From Pseudolabrys sp. Root1462 (GTDB lineage Bacteria > Pseudomonadota > Alphaproteobacteria > Rhizobiales > Xanthobacteraceae), in contig NZ_LMFS01000001.1 of assembly GCF_001426945.1 (NCBI RefSeq), positions 1,813,487-1,877,486 on the forward strand: 64,000 nt of DNA, given 5' to 3'. The notes under the pieces are model-generated. The model worked only from the letters and a program-made list of their open reading frames with translations, did not search any database and was not told the origin of the DNA. Below are positions 1-10,742 of the stretch, piece by piece (positions within the stretch are counted from its first letter, which is position 1; every line of letters starts with the position of its first letter). A program made the translations under genes and the position numbers.

Positions 1-311
1 TCATTTGGCCGGAGCCCGTGGCGCCGTTCAAGGTGGCTCTCTTGAACCTCAAGCAGGGCGATGCCGCGACCGATGGCGCCTGCGAGCAACTGTACGCCGA
101 GTTATCGGCCAAGGGTGTCGAGGTTCTGTATAACGACGTCGACGAGCGCGCCGGCGCCAAGTTCGCCAATGCCGATCTCATCGGCCTGCCGTGGCAGGTC
201 ATGGTCGGTCCGCGCGGGCTCGCCGAAGGCAAGGTCGAAATCAAGAACCGCAAGACCGGCGAAAAGGAACAGATTTCGCCGGCTGCCGCCCTGGATCTGC
301 TGACGCGCTGA
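1..311 (+). CDS. proS: Prolyl-tRNA synthetase, C-terminal part (5' end outside window)
   Basis: Only the 3' end is present: the frame is open from the left edge (codons from base 3) to the stop at 309-311, about 102 codons. What is visible is the C-terminal anticodon-binding domain of a class II prolyl-tRNA synthetase, starting with [16 protein letters not shown] and including [13 protein letters not shown]. The enzyme charges tRNA-Pro in the cytosol. The catalytic core lies upstream, so the subtype (with or without the editing insertion) cannot be judged here. In related Hyphomicrobiales, as I recall, proS is followed directly by lolC; here a three-gene DGPF/sigma module sits between them. 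Confidence 0.93.
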   Translation, partial: IWPEPVAPFKVALLNLKQGDAATDGACEQLYAELSAKGVEVLYNDVDERAGAKFANADLIGLPWQVMVGPRGLAEGKVEIKNRKTGEKEQISPAAALDLLTR

Positions 312-366
312 TCCGCGGCCCGGGGAACCTAGCCCGAAAAAATGGCTCGAAAATTTTCGCCCGCCG

Positions 367-393
367 TGTCGAATCCGGCCGGGCCCATTCGTC
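367..393 (+). promoter_or_regulatory. Candidate ECF42-type promoter for the DGPF/sigma module
   Basis: TGTCGA at 367-372 is followed after 17 bases by CGTC at 390-393. This agrees with the motif I recall for the ECF42 sigma group (TGTCGA in the -35 region, CGA/TC in the -10 region). It lies about 50 bases upstream of the first DGPF gene and fits autoregulation by the sigma factor encoded two genes downstream. The motif is short, so the match could be chance; the link to ECF42 is inferred. Confidence 0.5.
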
Positions 394-444
394 GTGGGGA
401 TAGAGAGGCTGAAAACCGGCCTCCGAACCAACGGAGATAAGACA

Positions 445-867
445 ATGCGCGTGATGGTTATGGTCAAGGCCACCAAGGATTCCGAGCAAGGCGTCATGCC
501 GACCACGGAACTTTTAGAGGCCATGGGCAAGTACAACGAAGAGCTGGTGAAGGCGGGGATCATGCTGTCCGGCGACGGCCTCAAGCCGTCATCGCAGGGC
601 AAGCGCATCGCCTTCGACGGCCCGAAACGGTCCGTCATCGACGGGCCTTTCGCGGAGACGCGGGAACTGGTCGCCGGCTACTGGATCTGGGAAGTCAAGG
701 ACATGGCCGAAGCCGTCGAATGGGCGAAGCGCTGCCCGAACCCGATGCCGGGGCCGAGCGAACTCGAAATCCGCCCGTTCTACGAAATGGCCGATTTCGG
801 TGAGGCCGCGACGCCGGAGATCGTCGACCGCTTCGAGCGCCTGCGCGAGCAGTCAAAGAACCGCTAG
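445..867 (+). CDS. YCII-related (DGPF domain) protein, copy 1
   Basis: 140-residue cytosolic protein with the YCII/DGPF fold. The N-terminal MRVMVMVKATKDSE is the first strand; the family hallmark is DGPFAETRELVAG near residue 70, followed by a WEV-(x)n-EAVEWAKRCP helix and a C-terminal EIRPFYEM. DGPF proteins are small dimeric ferredoxin-like proteins whose reaction is mostly unknown. The start at 445 is chosen because CGGAGATAAG lies just upstream and the paralogue begins with the same MRVMV; an in-frame upstream start at 394 would add 17 unrelated residues. It is the first gene of a likely operon with its paralogue (34-base gap) and the ECF sigma gene. DGPF genes are the known neighbours of ECF42 sigma factors. 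Confidence 0.9.
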   Translation: MRVMVMVKATKDSEQGVMPTTELLEAMGKYNEELVKAGIMLSGDGLKPSSQGKRIAFDGPKRSVIDGPFAETRELVAGYWIWEVKDMAEAVEWAKRCPNPMPGPSELEIRPFYEMADFGEAATPEIVDRFERLREQSKNR

Positions 868-901
868 AGCCATCTGAGCCAGCCGCCAGGGAGATGCGAC
901 A

Positions 902-1261
902 ATGCGCGTTATGGTGATCGTCAAGGCGACGCAGGACTCCGAGAACATGGGCAAGCCCAAGGCCGCCGATCTCGCAGAGATGGGCAGGTTCAACGACGAA
1001 CTGCGCAAGGCCGGCGTCCTGCTGACGGCCGACGGGCTCAAGCCATCGTCTACCGGCAAGCGCGTCGCCTTCGACGGCGCCAAGCGAACGGTGACCGACG
1101 GTCCCTTTGCCGAGTCGCGCGAACTGGTGGCCGGCTTTTGGATCTGGGAGGTCAAGGACATGGCCGAGGCGGTTGAATGGGTGAAGCGTTGCCTCAATCC
1201 GATGCCCGGACCGAGCGAGATCGAAATCCGGCCGATCTGGGAAATGTCGGATTTCGCCTGA
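902..1261 (+). CDS. YCII-related (DGPF domain) protein, copy 2
   Basis: 119-residue paralogue of the preceding gene, with the same order of elements: MRVMVIVKATQDSE, a GDELRKAGVLLTADGLKPS-like segment, the DGPFAESRELVAG hallmark, and WEVKDMAEAVEWVKRC then EIRPIWEMSDFA at the end. It lacks the roughly 20-residue C-terminal tail of copy 1. An AGGGAG ribosome site precedes the ATG. The similarity along the full length indicates tandem duplication, and the two products may form hetero- or homodimers (inference). Biochemical role unknown. It is followed after 49 bases by the sigma gene, with a perfect inverted repeat between them. Confidence 0.9.
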   Translation: MRVMVIVKATQDSENMGKPKAADLAEMGRFNDELRKAGVLLTADGLKPSSTGKRVAFDGAKRTVTDGPFAESRELVAGFWIWEVKDMAEAVEWVKRCLNPMPGPSEIEIRPIWEMSDFA

Positions 1262-1280
1262 GCCCGAGACCCGCTTGCCA

Positions 1281-1311
1281 CGCACCCCGCTTGTCACTTA
1301 ATCGGGGTGCG
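1281..1311 (+). promoter_or_regulatory. Perfect 9-bp inverted repeat overlapping the sigma-factor start codon
   Basis: CGCACCCCG (1281-1289) and CGGGGTGCG (1303-1311) can form a 9-bp stem around a 13-base loop. The last stem base is the first base of the GTG start codon of the sigma gene, and the 3' arm covers where its ribosome site should be. There is no T-run, so it is a poor intrinsic terminator. Translational control of the sigma gene, or partial attenuation after the DGPF genes, is inference. Confidence 0.5.
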
Positions 1312-2591
1312 TGGCCGACACCGATATCCATCGCAGCGTCGAAACCGTCTTCCGCATCGAGCAGGCGCGGCTGATCGCCGGCCTGACCCGCATGGTGCGT
1401 GATGTCGGTCTGGCCGAGGAACTGGCGCAGGACGCGCTGGTGACGGCGCTGGCGGAATGGCCATCTTCCGGCGTGCCGGATAATCCGGGTGCTTGGCTAA
1501 TGGCGGCCGCCCGGCGCCGTGCCATCGACCGTCTGCGCCGCGCCAAAATGCAGGAACGTAAGCACGCCGAAATCGGCCGCGACCTCGACGAGGGTCGTGA
1601 CGCCGTCGATCAGATCGACGCCGCGCTGGATGACGACATTGGCGACGACCTCCTCAACCTGATCTTCATCGCCTGTCACCCGGTTCTGTCGCCGGATGCT
1701 CGTGTCACTCTGACGCTGCGCCTGATCGCCGGCCTGAGCATCGCGGAAATCGCACGCGCCTTTCTCACCACCGAGCCGACCGTGGCGCAGCGCATTACTC
1801 GCGCCAAGAAGACGCTTCAGGAATCAGGCGCTGCCTATGAAGCGCCGCGGGGCGAGGAGCGGGCGCGTCGTCTCACCTCGGTGCTCGAGGTTATCTACCT
1901 GATCTTCAACGAAGGTTATGCGGCCACCGCCGGCGACGATCTGATCCGGGCCGATCTGTGTACAGAGGCGCAGCGGCTCGGTCGTATCCTCACCGGCATC
2001 GCGCCGCACGAGCCGGAGGCCTTCGGCCTTCTGGCGCTGATAGAGATCCAGGCCTCGCGGTTGAAGGCCCGCGTCGGTCCGGACGGCGCGGCGATCACGC
2101 TGCCCGAGCAGAACAGGGCCCTTTGGGACCAGCTTTTGATCGGCCGCGGGCTCGAGGCCCTGGCGCGTGCCGAAACGCTTGGCGGCGCCGACGGCGCCTA
2201 CGCGCTGCAGGCCGCAATCGCCGCCTGTCATGGCCGGGCGCGCACCGCCGCGGACACCGACTGGCGCCGCATTGCGTCGCTCTATGACCGGTTGCAGGAG
2301 GTCATTCCGTCGGCGGTGGTCGATCTGAACCGTGCGGTCGCCCATAGCATGGCCTTCGGTCATGAAGCCGGGCTGGCGCTGCTGGCGCCGCTCGAACAAC
2401 AGGAGATTCTGCGGGACTACCTGCCGCTGCCGGCCGCCAAAGGTGACTTTCTGTACCGTGCCGGGCGTTATGCCGAGGCGCGCGCCGCCTTCGAGGCGGC
2501 CGCCGCACTGTCGCGCAATGCCGCCGAGCGGAATTTCCTGTTGAAGCGGGCTGCCGCCTGCGGTCCGGCGCGGCCGGTGACCTTGGAATAA
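1311..2591 (+). CDS. ECF sigma factor with long C-terminal domain (ECF42 type, DUF6596/TPR-like)
   Basis: 426-residue RNA polymerase sigma factor. Sigma-2 occupies about residues 10-80 (AEELAQDALVTALAEWP, then RRRAIDRLRR) and sigma-4 about 125-170 (helix-turn-helix GLSIAEIARAFLTTEPTVAQR). The rest, roughly residues 180-426, is the alpha-helical C-terminal domain typical of ECF42, opening with ARRLTSVLEVIYLIFNEGY and running through A-rich helix pairs like tetratricopeptide repeats. ECF42 members have no cognate anti-sigma; the C-terminal domain is thought to be needed for activity. No anti-sigma gene is seen here, and DGPF genes lie directly upstream, the family's usual context. It starts with GTG inside a hairpin arm with a weak ribosome site, so translation may be limited. 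Physiological signal unknown. Confidence 0.88.
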   Translation: MADTDIHRSVETVFRIEQARLIAGLTRMVRDVGLAEELAQDALVTALAEWPSSGVPDNPGAWLMAAARRRAIDRLRRAKMQERKHAEIGRDLDEGRDAVDQIDAALDDDIGDDLLNLIFIACHPVLSPDARVTLTLRLIAGLSIAEIARAFLTTEPTVAQRITRAKKTLQESGAAYEAPRGEERARRLTSVLEVIYLIFNEGYAATAGDDLIRADLCTEAQRLGRILTGIAPHEPEAFGLLALIEIQASRLKARVGPDGAAITLPEQNRALWDQLLIGRGLEALARAETLGGADGAYALQAAIAACHGRARTAADTDWRRIASLYDRLQEVIPSAVVDLNRAVAHSMAFGHEAGLALLAPLEQQEILRDYLPLPAAKGDFLYRAGRYAEARAAFEAAAALSRNAAERNFLLKRAAACGPARPVTLE

Positions 2592-2673
2592 AGCTGTGAC
2601 CCGGCTTGGGTTTTCCGCCCACGAAACCGCCCGAATCGTGTGAAAACCCAAGCCCCATGGGACCCATATTCAG

Positions 2674-3942
2674 ATGACCGAGCCCACCGGCACGCGGCCT
2701 TTCTCACAGTTCGAATGGATGCTGTCGCTGCGCTATCTGCGCGCGCGCCGCAAGGAAGGGTTCATTTCGGTCATTGCCGGGTTTTCCTTCCTCGGCATCA
2801 TGCTCGGCGTCGCCACCCTGATCATCGTCATGGCGGTGATGAACGGCTTCCGCGCCGAGCTGCTCGACAAGATCCTCGGCCTCAACGGCCATTTGTTGAT
2901 CCAGCCACTGGAAAAGCCGCTGACCGACTGGGACGAGGTTGCTCAGCGCATTTCGCAGGTGAAGGGCGTGCGGCTGGCCGCGCCGATCGTCGAAGGCCAG
3001 GCGCTGGCATCGTCGCCATTCAATGCCGGTGGCGTCCTGGTGCGGGGTATCCGCCTGAAGGACCTCGAGGGCCTGCCGTCGGTCGTCAACAACGTCAAGC
3101 AGGGCACGCTCGGCGGCTTCGACGACGGGCAGGGGGTCGCCATCGGCCGCCGCCTCGCCGATCAGCTGTCGCTGCGCGCCGGCGACAACATCACGCTGGT
3201 GTCGCCGAAAGGCGCGGTGACGCCGATGGGCACGACGCCGCGCATCAAGGTCTACAAGGTCGCGGCCGTGTTCGAGATCGGCATGTCGGAATACGACAGC
3301 GCCATGGTCTTCATGCCGTTGAAGGAGGCGCAGGCCTATTTCAACCGTGCCGGCGACGTCACCGCGATCGAGGTCTATACCGACAATCCGGACAAGGTCC
3401 TGCAATACCGCAAGGAAGTGCAGGACGCTGCCAAGCGGCCGATCTTCATCATCACCTGGCAGCAGCGCAACGCCACCTTCTTCAACGCGCTGCAGGTCGA
3501 GCGTAACGTCATGTTCCTGATCCTGACGCTGATCGTGCTGGTGGCGGCGCTCAATATCGTCTCCGGCCTCATCATGCTGGTGAAGGACAAGGGCCAGGAC
3601 ATCGCTATTTTGCGCACCATGGGCGCCAGTCAAGGCGCGGTGATGCGCGTCTTCCTGATCACCGGCGCCTCGATCGGCGTGGTCGGCACGCTGTTCGGCT
3701 TCCTGCTCGGCATTGTGGTGTGCAAGAACATCGAGAGCATCCGCCAGTTCCTGTCCTGGCTCACCAACACCGAACTGTTCGACCCGACGCTGTACTTCCT
3801 GTCGAAGCTGCCGGCCCAGATGGATGCCGGCGAGACCACCGCCGTGGTGCTAATGGCGCTGATCCTGTCGCTGCTCGCGACACTCTATCCATCCTGGCGC
3901 GCGGCGCGTCTCGATCCGGTGGAGGCGCTGCGTTATGAGTGA
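2674..3942 (+). CDS. lolC: Lipoprotein-releasing ABC transporter permease LolC/LolE
   Basis: 422-residue inner-membrane permease of the LolCDE-type complex, which extracts lipoproteins from the inner membrane and hands them to LolA. A first membrane helix near residues 30-55 ([20 protein letters not shown]) is followed by a large periplasmic domain of about 220 residues and three C-terminal helices, the usual MacB/FtsX-type topology. The C-terminal [17 protein letters not shown] is a family signature. Many alphaproteobacteria have a single LolC/E-type permease acting as a homodimer; only one copy is seen here. The stop overlaps the lolD start by 8 bases, so the two are translationally coupled. 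Confidence 0.93.
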   Translation: MTEPTGTRPFSQFEWMLSLRYLRARRKEGFISVIAGFSFLGIMLGVATLIIVMAVMNGFRAELLDKILGLNGHLLIQPLEKPLTDWDEVAQRISQVKGVRLAAPIVEGQALASSPFNAGGVLVRGIRLKDLEGLPSVVNNVKQGTLGGFDDGQGVAIGRRLADQLSLRAGDNITLVSPKGAVTPMGTTPRIKVYKVAAVFEIGMSEYDSAMVFMPLKEAQAYFNRAGDVTAIEVYTDNPDKVLQYRKEVQDAAKRPIFIITWQQRNATFFNALQVERNVMFLILTLIVLVAALNIVSGLIMLVKDKGQDIAILRTMGASQGAVMRVFLITGASIGVVGTLFGFLLGIVVCKNIESIRQFLSWLTNTELFDPTLYFLSKLPAQMDAGETTAVVLMALILSLLATLYPSWRAARLDPVEALRYE

Positions 3943-4672
3943 CGTCATGGTCGAGACCGAGGAAGTGACGATCGAGGCCGAGGCGCCGCAGGACATCCCG
4001 ATCCTGTACCTGCATCAGGTCGAACGCCATTATAACCAGGGCGAGACGACGCTCGACATCCTGCGCGGCGCCGAGCTGGCGCTGTGGCCGGGCCAGTCGG
4101 TGGCGCTGGTCGCGCCGTCGGGCGCTGGCAAGTCGACGTTGCTGCACATCGCCGGTCTGCTCGAACATCCAGATCATGGCGAGGTCTATATTGGCGGCCA
4201 GGCGACCGCCAACCTGCCGGATGCCGAACGCACGCGCATCCGTCGCACCGACATTGGCTTCGTCTATCAGTCGCACCACCTGTTGCCGGAATTCACGGCG
4301 ATGGAAAACGTCATGCTGCCGCAGCTCATTCGCGGGCTCGGCCGCAGCGAGGCGAAGAAGCGGGCGCAAGAACTCCTCGACTATCTGGGGCTCAAAGCCC
4401 GCGTCAGTCACCGGCCGGCGGAAATGTCCGGCGGCGAGCAGCAGCGAGTCGCCATTGCCCGCGCCGTGGCCAATGCGCCGCGCATTCTTCTCGCCGACGA
4501 GCCGACCGGTAATCTCGACGTCAAGACCGCCGAGCACGTCTTCGCCGCGTTCAATCAGTTGATCCGCGCCTCGGGCCTGTCCACTATCATCGCCACGCAC
4601 AACATGGACATCGCCGCGCGCATGGATCGTCGCGTCACGATCAGCGATGGGCTGGTGGTGGAGCTGGACTGA
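3935..4672 (+). CDS. lolD: Lipoprotein-releasing ABC transporter ATP-binding protein LolD
   Basis: 245-residue ATPase that powers lipoprotein release with LolC. Walker A is [12 protein letters not shown], the ABC signature is [15 protein letters not shown], and Walker B is [12 protein letters not shown], followed by the switch histidine in IIATHNMD. The N-terminal 25 residues are acidic and not part of the nucleotide-binding fold. A LolD-type [19 protein letters not shown]-loop region is present. It overlaps lolC by 8 bases and ends 3 bases before the stop of the convergent HXXEE gene. The lol pair lies just upstream of dnaE, the usual order in this group apart from the intervening membrane gene. 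Confidence 0.95.
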   Translation: MSDVMVETEEVTIEAEAPQDIPILYLHQVERHYNQGETTLDILRGAELALWPGQSVALVAPSGAGKSTLLHIAGLLEHPDHGEVYIGGQATANLPDAERTRIRRTDIGFVYQSHHLLPEFTAMENVMLPQLIRGLGRSEAKKRAQELLDYLGLKARVSHRPAEMSGGEQQRVAIARAVANAPRILLADEPTGNLDVKTAEHVFAAFNQLIRASGLSTIIATHNMDIAARMDRRVTISDGLVVELD

Positions 4673-4675
4673 GCG

Positions 4676-5146
4676 TCAGGTCTGCCGGAAATACGGCTGG
4701 CTTTTCAATTTCAGCAGCAGCACCGGGAACGCCATCAGCAGCGCGCCTGCGATAAACGCCGATAGCGCGGTGCCGAGGGTCAGCCGGCCTTCGGCGTGGG
4801 CCCGCGCGAACATGGCGACGCCGAGCGGATAGAAGAACAGGACGGCCGTCGTCAGCCCGGGCGAATAGCGGCCGCGCGTACGCAGAAACGGCCAGACGTG
4901 GAAGAACGTCGCGTTGATCAGCATGAGCGCCGCGTAAGCGAGCGGTCCCAGTACGAAGGTCGGCGCCAATTCGGCCCGGGCGAAGCCGAGGATCACGACG
5001 ACCGCATTGGTCACGTAAAAGTCGGACCACTCGACGGGCAGGCCGACGACCGCGCGGGCCCAGTTGCGCCAATCGAGGCTGAATTCTTCGAGGATGTGGG
5101 CGGCGTAGGCGGCGAGCGCCAGCCAGGCGAGCTCGGTGAGCGGCAT
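4676..5146 (-). CDS. HXXEE domain membrane protein
   Basis: 156-residue, strongly hydrophobic protein with about four to five predicted membrane helices. Near the N-terminus it carries AAHILEEF, the His-x-x-Glu-Glu motif that names the HXXEE family; a second histidine in NATFFHVWPF and the RYSPG motif are other conserved family points. Function unknown; the His/Glu pattern suggests a membrane-embedded metal site or hydrolase (inference). It is transcribed toward lolD with only 3 bases between stop codons. A palindrome (5161-5176) lies just upstream of its start and could be an operator. Confidence 0.8.
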   Translation of the reverse strand: MPLTELAWLALAAYAAHILEEFSLDWRNWARAVVGLPVEWSDFYVTNAVVVILGFARAELAPTFVLGPLAYAALMLINATFFHVWPFLRTRGRYSPGLTTAVLFFYPLGVAMFARAHAEGRLTLGTALSAFIAGALLMAFPVLLLKLKSQPYFRQT

Positions 5147-5160
5147 TCCGGCAAATTATC

Positions 5161-5176
5161 AGATTCGATAGAATCT
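5161..5176. promoter_or_regulatory. Short palindrome upstream of the HXXEE gene
   Basis: AGATTC-GATA-GAATCT: two perfect 6-base arms around 4 bases, 15 bases upstream of the start of the minus-strand HXXEE gene. It could be an operator or the base of a leader hairpin. No protein can be assigned. Confidence 0.3.
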
Positions 5177-5214
5177 CCGTGGTCGCTCAGAGCGGGCCAT
5201 AGGCCAATACGCAG

Positions 5215-5242
5215 CGGTACCGTCAGAGGGCAAACGGTATCG
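5215..5242. repeat. Imperfect inverted repeat between the HXXEE gene and the small-peptide promoter
   Basis: CGGTACCGT (5215-5223) and ACGGTATCG (5234-5242) pair at 8 of 9 positions around a 10-base loop. It lies between the two divergent genes about 75 bases before the -35 box at 5318. A regulator site is possible but unproven. Confidence 0.3.
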
Positions 5243-5317
5243 CTTGGCGCGATTGACCCGCCGTTGGCGCACAAAGTGTCATTATTTCAACTACTTAGAT
5301 AGACCGCAAGATTCAAT

Positions 5318-5347
5318 TTGACAAAAGAACAGACCGCGAACTATGTT
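5318..5347 (+). promoter_or_regulatory. Near-consensus housekeeping sigma promoter for the small-peptide gene
   Basis: TTGACA at 5318-5323, an 18-base spacer, and TATGTT at 5342-5347. The -35 box is a perfect consensus and the -10 matches at four of six positions including the invariant first TA and last T. Predicted transcription start is near 5354, about 20 bases before the ATG of the 32-codon gene at 5375, with TTGGAGGG as ribosome site in between. Confidence 0.65.
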
Positions 5348-5374
5348 CTCTCTACGTTCTTGTTGGAGGGTGTC

Positions 5375-5473
5375 ATGTTCAAGATCGTCGTTCAGGAAGC
5401 CGCCACGCTCGCCGCCCTGTCGCTCTTCGTCGGCATGGTCGCCATCTGGTCCCAGGTGATTGGAAACCTGTGA
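5375..5473 (+). CDS. Small single-pass membrane peptide (32 residues)
   Basis: ATG at 5375, stop TGA at 5471-5473, giving 32 residues. It begins MFKIVVQEAATLAAL, continues through a hydrophobic stretch (about residues 8-28, with LSLFVGMVAIW), and ends SQVIGNL: one predicted membrane helix with short tails. The case for a real gene is the combination of a strong ribosome site (TTGGAGGG, 4 bases before the ATG), a near-consensus promoter at the right distance, and a coherent amphipathic-to-hydrophobic protein in a region otherwise without genes. I cannot assign a function; possibilities are a small modulator of a membrane complex or a toxin-like peptide. I have an impression of similar short proteins in Bradyrhizobium but cannot confirm it. 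Confidence 0.65.
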   Translation: MFKIVVQEAATLAALSLFVGMVAIWSQVIGNL

Positions 5474-5541
5474 CCCGGGAATTTTGACCGGCAACCTCTG
5501 CAACGGAATGCGCCGGGCTCTGCCTCCCGTCGTACTCCCAA

Positions 5542-5607
5542 GTTCGTTCTGCGTCCTGTCTGCCTTTGCTGCCTGTTCTGTGTCTGCTGCTTCTGTCCCC
5601 TGTGCGT
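5542..5607 (+). other. A-free, CTG-rich stretch, possible Rho-utilisation region
   Basis: 66 consecutive bases contain only C, T and G on the plus strand, with many CTG and TCTG steps and C in excess of G. It begins about 70 bases after the stop of the small-peptide gene. A C-rich unstructured RNA could serve Rho-dependent termination of that short transcript (inference). Confidence 0.35.
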
Positions 5608-5657
5608 AGCGTAGCCCGCGTCTAGTCATGTCCGGCCGGCGTTCCCCGACGCTTCCG

Positions 5658-5714
5658 CCGGCATGACGGGTCGGCCTCCGAAGGCCGGTGTCAAAGCCGG
5701 TTTCGGAATGCCGG
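5658..5714. repeat. Nested palindromic intergenic element
   Basis: Outer arms CCGGCAT (5658-5664) and ATGCCGG (5708-5714) enclose an inner hairpin CGGCCT-CCGA-AGGCCG (5672-5687). The CATGAC/GGAATG borders resemble the palindromic elements at 44854-44957 and 39452-39530, so it may be a decayed member of the same dispersed family. Confidence 0.45.
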
Positions 5715-5922
5715 TTTCCAAGTAACGGTCTGGGGATCGGACCGCTGCATGGAACCGGCTGACGCCGGGGTGGGATTGGGGGCGGCTGTGTAAAAGCCGC
5801 ATAGGCGGCTGCCTTGCCGCCGCGAGGGTGGACGAGGGCGCCGCACGTCCCCACTGTGGGTTGGCCGAGAGAATCATTCCGGCCGCGAACCTCACCTTCT
5901 GACTTGCCATCGGACTTGCCAA

Positions 5923-9375
<3,453 letters not shown>

Positions 9376-9404
9376 GGCCGCGTCGATGGCACGGTGGGCT
9401 ATGG

Positions 9405-9437
9405 GTCCCGGGTCTCGCGGCCGTGCTAGCCCGGGAC
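9405..9437 (+). terminator. Possible dnaE terminator hairpin
   Basis: GTCCCGGG (9405-9412) and CCCGGGAC (9430-9437) form a perfect 8-bp GC-rich stem with a 17-base loop, 30 bases after the dnaE stop. No T-run follows, so intrinsic termination is doubtful. Confidence 0.35.
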
Positions 9438-9450
9438 GGGCCCCTCGACC

Positions 9451-9479
9451 TTGCTTCCCGCGATTCCGACCTATATAAG
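9451..9479 (+). promoter_or_regulatory. Candidate rpsB-tsf promoter
   Basis: TTGCTT (9451-9456), a 17-base spacer and TATAAG (9474-9479) within CCTATATAAG, followed by a GC-rich stretch typical of growth-rate-controlled promoters. It would give a leader of about 135 bases before rpsB. Confidence 0.55.
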
Positions 9480-9556
9480 CCCGGCACATCACTCACGCGG
9501 ATGGTTGGCTCGCGGTCCCGACAATGGACCGAAAGAGCCGTCCGGTGGCCAGATTT

Positions 9557-9616
9557 CCTTTGATAATCAAAGGCTAATCCATGGCTCACACACCCTCCGC
9601 GGCGGATCAACCGGAG
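9557..9616 (+). promoter_or_regulatory. rpsB leader with two hairpins, one covering the ribosome site
   Basis: CCTTTGA-TAA-TCAAAGG (9557-9573) is a perfect 7-bp hairpin. Downstream, CTCCG (9595-9599) can pair with CGGAG (9612-9616), which contains the rpsB Shine-Dalgarno. The rpsB leader is a known site of S2 autoregulation in gammaproteobacteria; a similar role here is inference. Confidence 0.45.
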
Positions 9617-9623
9617 AATATCT

Positions 9624-10628
9624 ATGGCTCTTCCTGACTTCTCGATGCGTCAGCTGCTCGAGGCTGGCGTGCATTTCGGCCACCAGTCGCACCGTTGGAA
9701 CCCGAAGATGGGTCAATACATCTTCGGCACCCGCAATAACATTCACATCGTCGACCTCGCCCAGACCGTGCCGATGCTGCACGCCGCGCTGCAGGCCGTG
9801 TCGGATACCGTCGCCAAGGGCGGCCGCATCCTGTTCGTCGGCACCAAGCGCCAGGCGCAGGACGCCATCGCCGATGCCGCCAAGCGCTCGGCGCAGTACT
9901 ACGTCAATTCGCGCTGGCTCGGCGGCACGCTGACCAACTGGAAGACGATCTCGGGTTCGATCTCCCGCCTGCGCAAGCTGGAAGAGATCCTGAACTCGGC
10001 GGACGCCGGCGGCTACACCAAGAAGGAACGCCTGACGATGCAGCGCGAGCGCGACAAGCTCGACCGCTCGCTCGGCGGCATCAAGGACATGGGCGGCGTG
10101 CCGGACCTGCTGTTCGTCATCGACACCAACAAGGAAGACATCGCGATCAAGGAAGCGCGCCGGCTCAACATCCCGGTCGCCGCGATCGTCGATACCAACT
10201 GCGATCCGGCCGGCATCACTTACGTCGTTCCGGGCAACGACGACGCCAGCCGCGCCGTCTCGACCTATTGCGACCTGATCGCCAAGGCGGCGATCGACGG
10301 CATCGCGCGCGCCCAGGGCGAGCGTGGCGTCGATATCGGCGCCTCGGAAAAGCCGATGGCGGAAGTGGTGCCGGCCGCGCCGGCCTCCGCCGGTCTCGGC
10401 TTCGAGCCGCTGCCGGGTCCGCGCGGCGTCGCCGACGACCTCAAGAAGCTGCCCGGCGTCTCGGGCGCGATCGAAAAGCAGCTCAACGACCTCGGCATCT
10501 TCCACTATTCGCAGATGGCCGAACTGTCACCGACCGCTGCGCATAATGTCGGCGAAGAAGTCGGTCTGCCGGGCCGCGTCGATGGCTGGGTCGCCAAGGC
10601 CAAGTCGATGCTGGCGGAAGCCGAATAA
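9624..10628 (+). CDS. rpsB: 30S ribosomal protein S2, with C-terminal helix-hairpin-helix-like extension
   Basis: 334 residues, against about 240 for the standard protein. The first 245 residues are a normal S2 ([70 protein letters not shown]). From about residue 260 a separate module follows with [20 protein letters not shown], then [13 protein letters not shown] and [19 protein letters not shown], the pattern of the helix-hairpin-helix module also appended to some other alphaproteobacterial proteins. S2 is a late-assembling 30S protein at the platform side. It is followed by tsf across a hairpin, the classical rpsB-tsf operon. Confidence 0.96.
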   Translation: MALPDFSMRQLLEAGVHFGHQSHRWNPKMGQYIFGTRNNIHIVDLAQTVPMLHAALQAVSDTVAKGGRILFVGTKRQAQDAIADAAKRSAQYYVNSRWLGGTLTNWKTISGSISRLRKLEEILNSADAGGYTKKERLTMQRERDKLDRSLGGIKDMGGVPDLLFVIDTNKEDIAIKEARRLNIPVAAIVDTNCDPAGITYVVPGNDDASRAVSTYCDLIAKAAIDGIARAQGERGVDIGASEKPMAEVVPAAPASAGLGFEPLPGPRGVADDLKKLPGVSGAIEKQLNDLGIFHYSQMAELSPTAAHNVGEEVGLPGRVDGWVAKAKSMLAEAE

Positions 10629-10642
10629 CAAATCGAACGGCG

Positions 10643-10665
10643 CCGGCGCCCCCATCGGGCGCCGG
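10643..10665 (+). terminator. Hairpin between rpsB and tsf (attenuator-like)
   Basis: CCGGCGCCC (10643-10651) pairs perfectly with GGGCGCCGG (10657-10665) around CCATC, followed by the pyrimidine stretch TCTCTCGCTT. It lies 15 bases after the rpsB stop. It probably reduces read-through from rpsB into tsf, or ends a processed rpsB message. Confidence 0.55.
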
Positions 10666-10742
10666 TCTCTCGCTTCCCGGATTGGATGACGTCACCGGCC
10701 AAAGTTCTCTTTGCCGGCATTGACGGTCGAAGGATTGAATTG

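Larger units (their letters stand above)
5474..5922. other. Non-coding gap between the small-peptide gene and dnaE
   Basis: 449 bases with no convincing gene on either strand. It contains a 66-base stretch with no A on the plus strand (5542-5607), a nested palindromic element (5658-5714), a small hairpin GCGGCT/AGCCGC (5782-5800), and a duplicated 9-mer directly before dnaE (5901-5921). Long frames on the minus strand across it have no recognisable domain and look like high-GC artefacts. No clear dnaE promoter is visible. Confidence 0.6.

Noticed and set aside
5291-5854. Minus-strand frames across the 5.3-5.9 kb gap
   Set aside because: No domain or ribosome site, and they run through palindromic repeats and the A-free stretch; the plus-strand small gene has far better signals.
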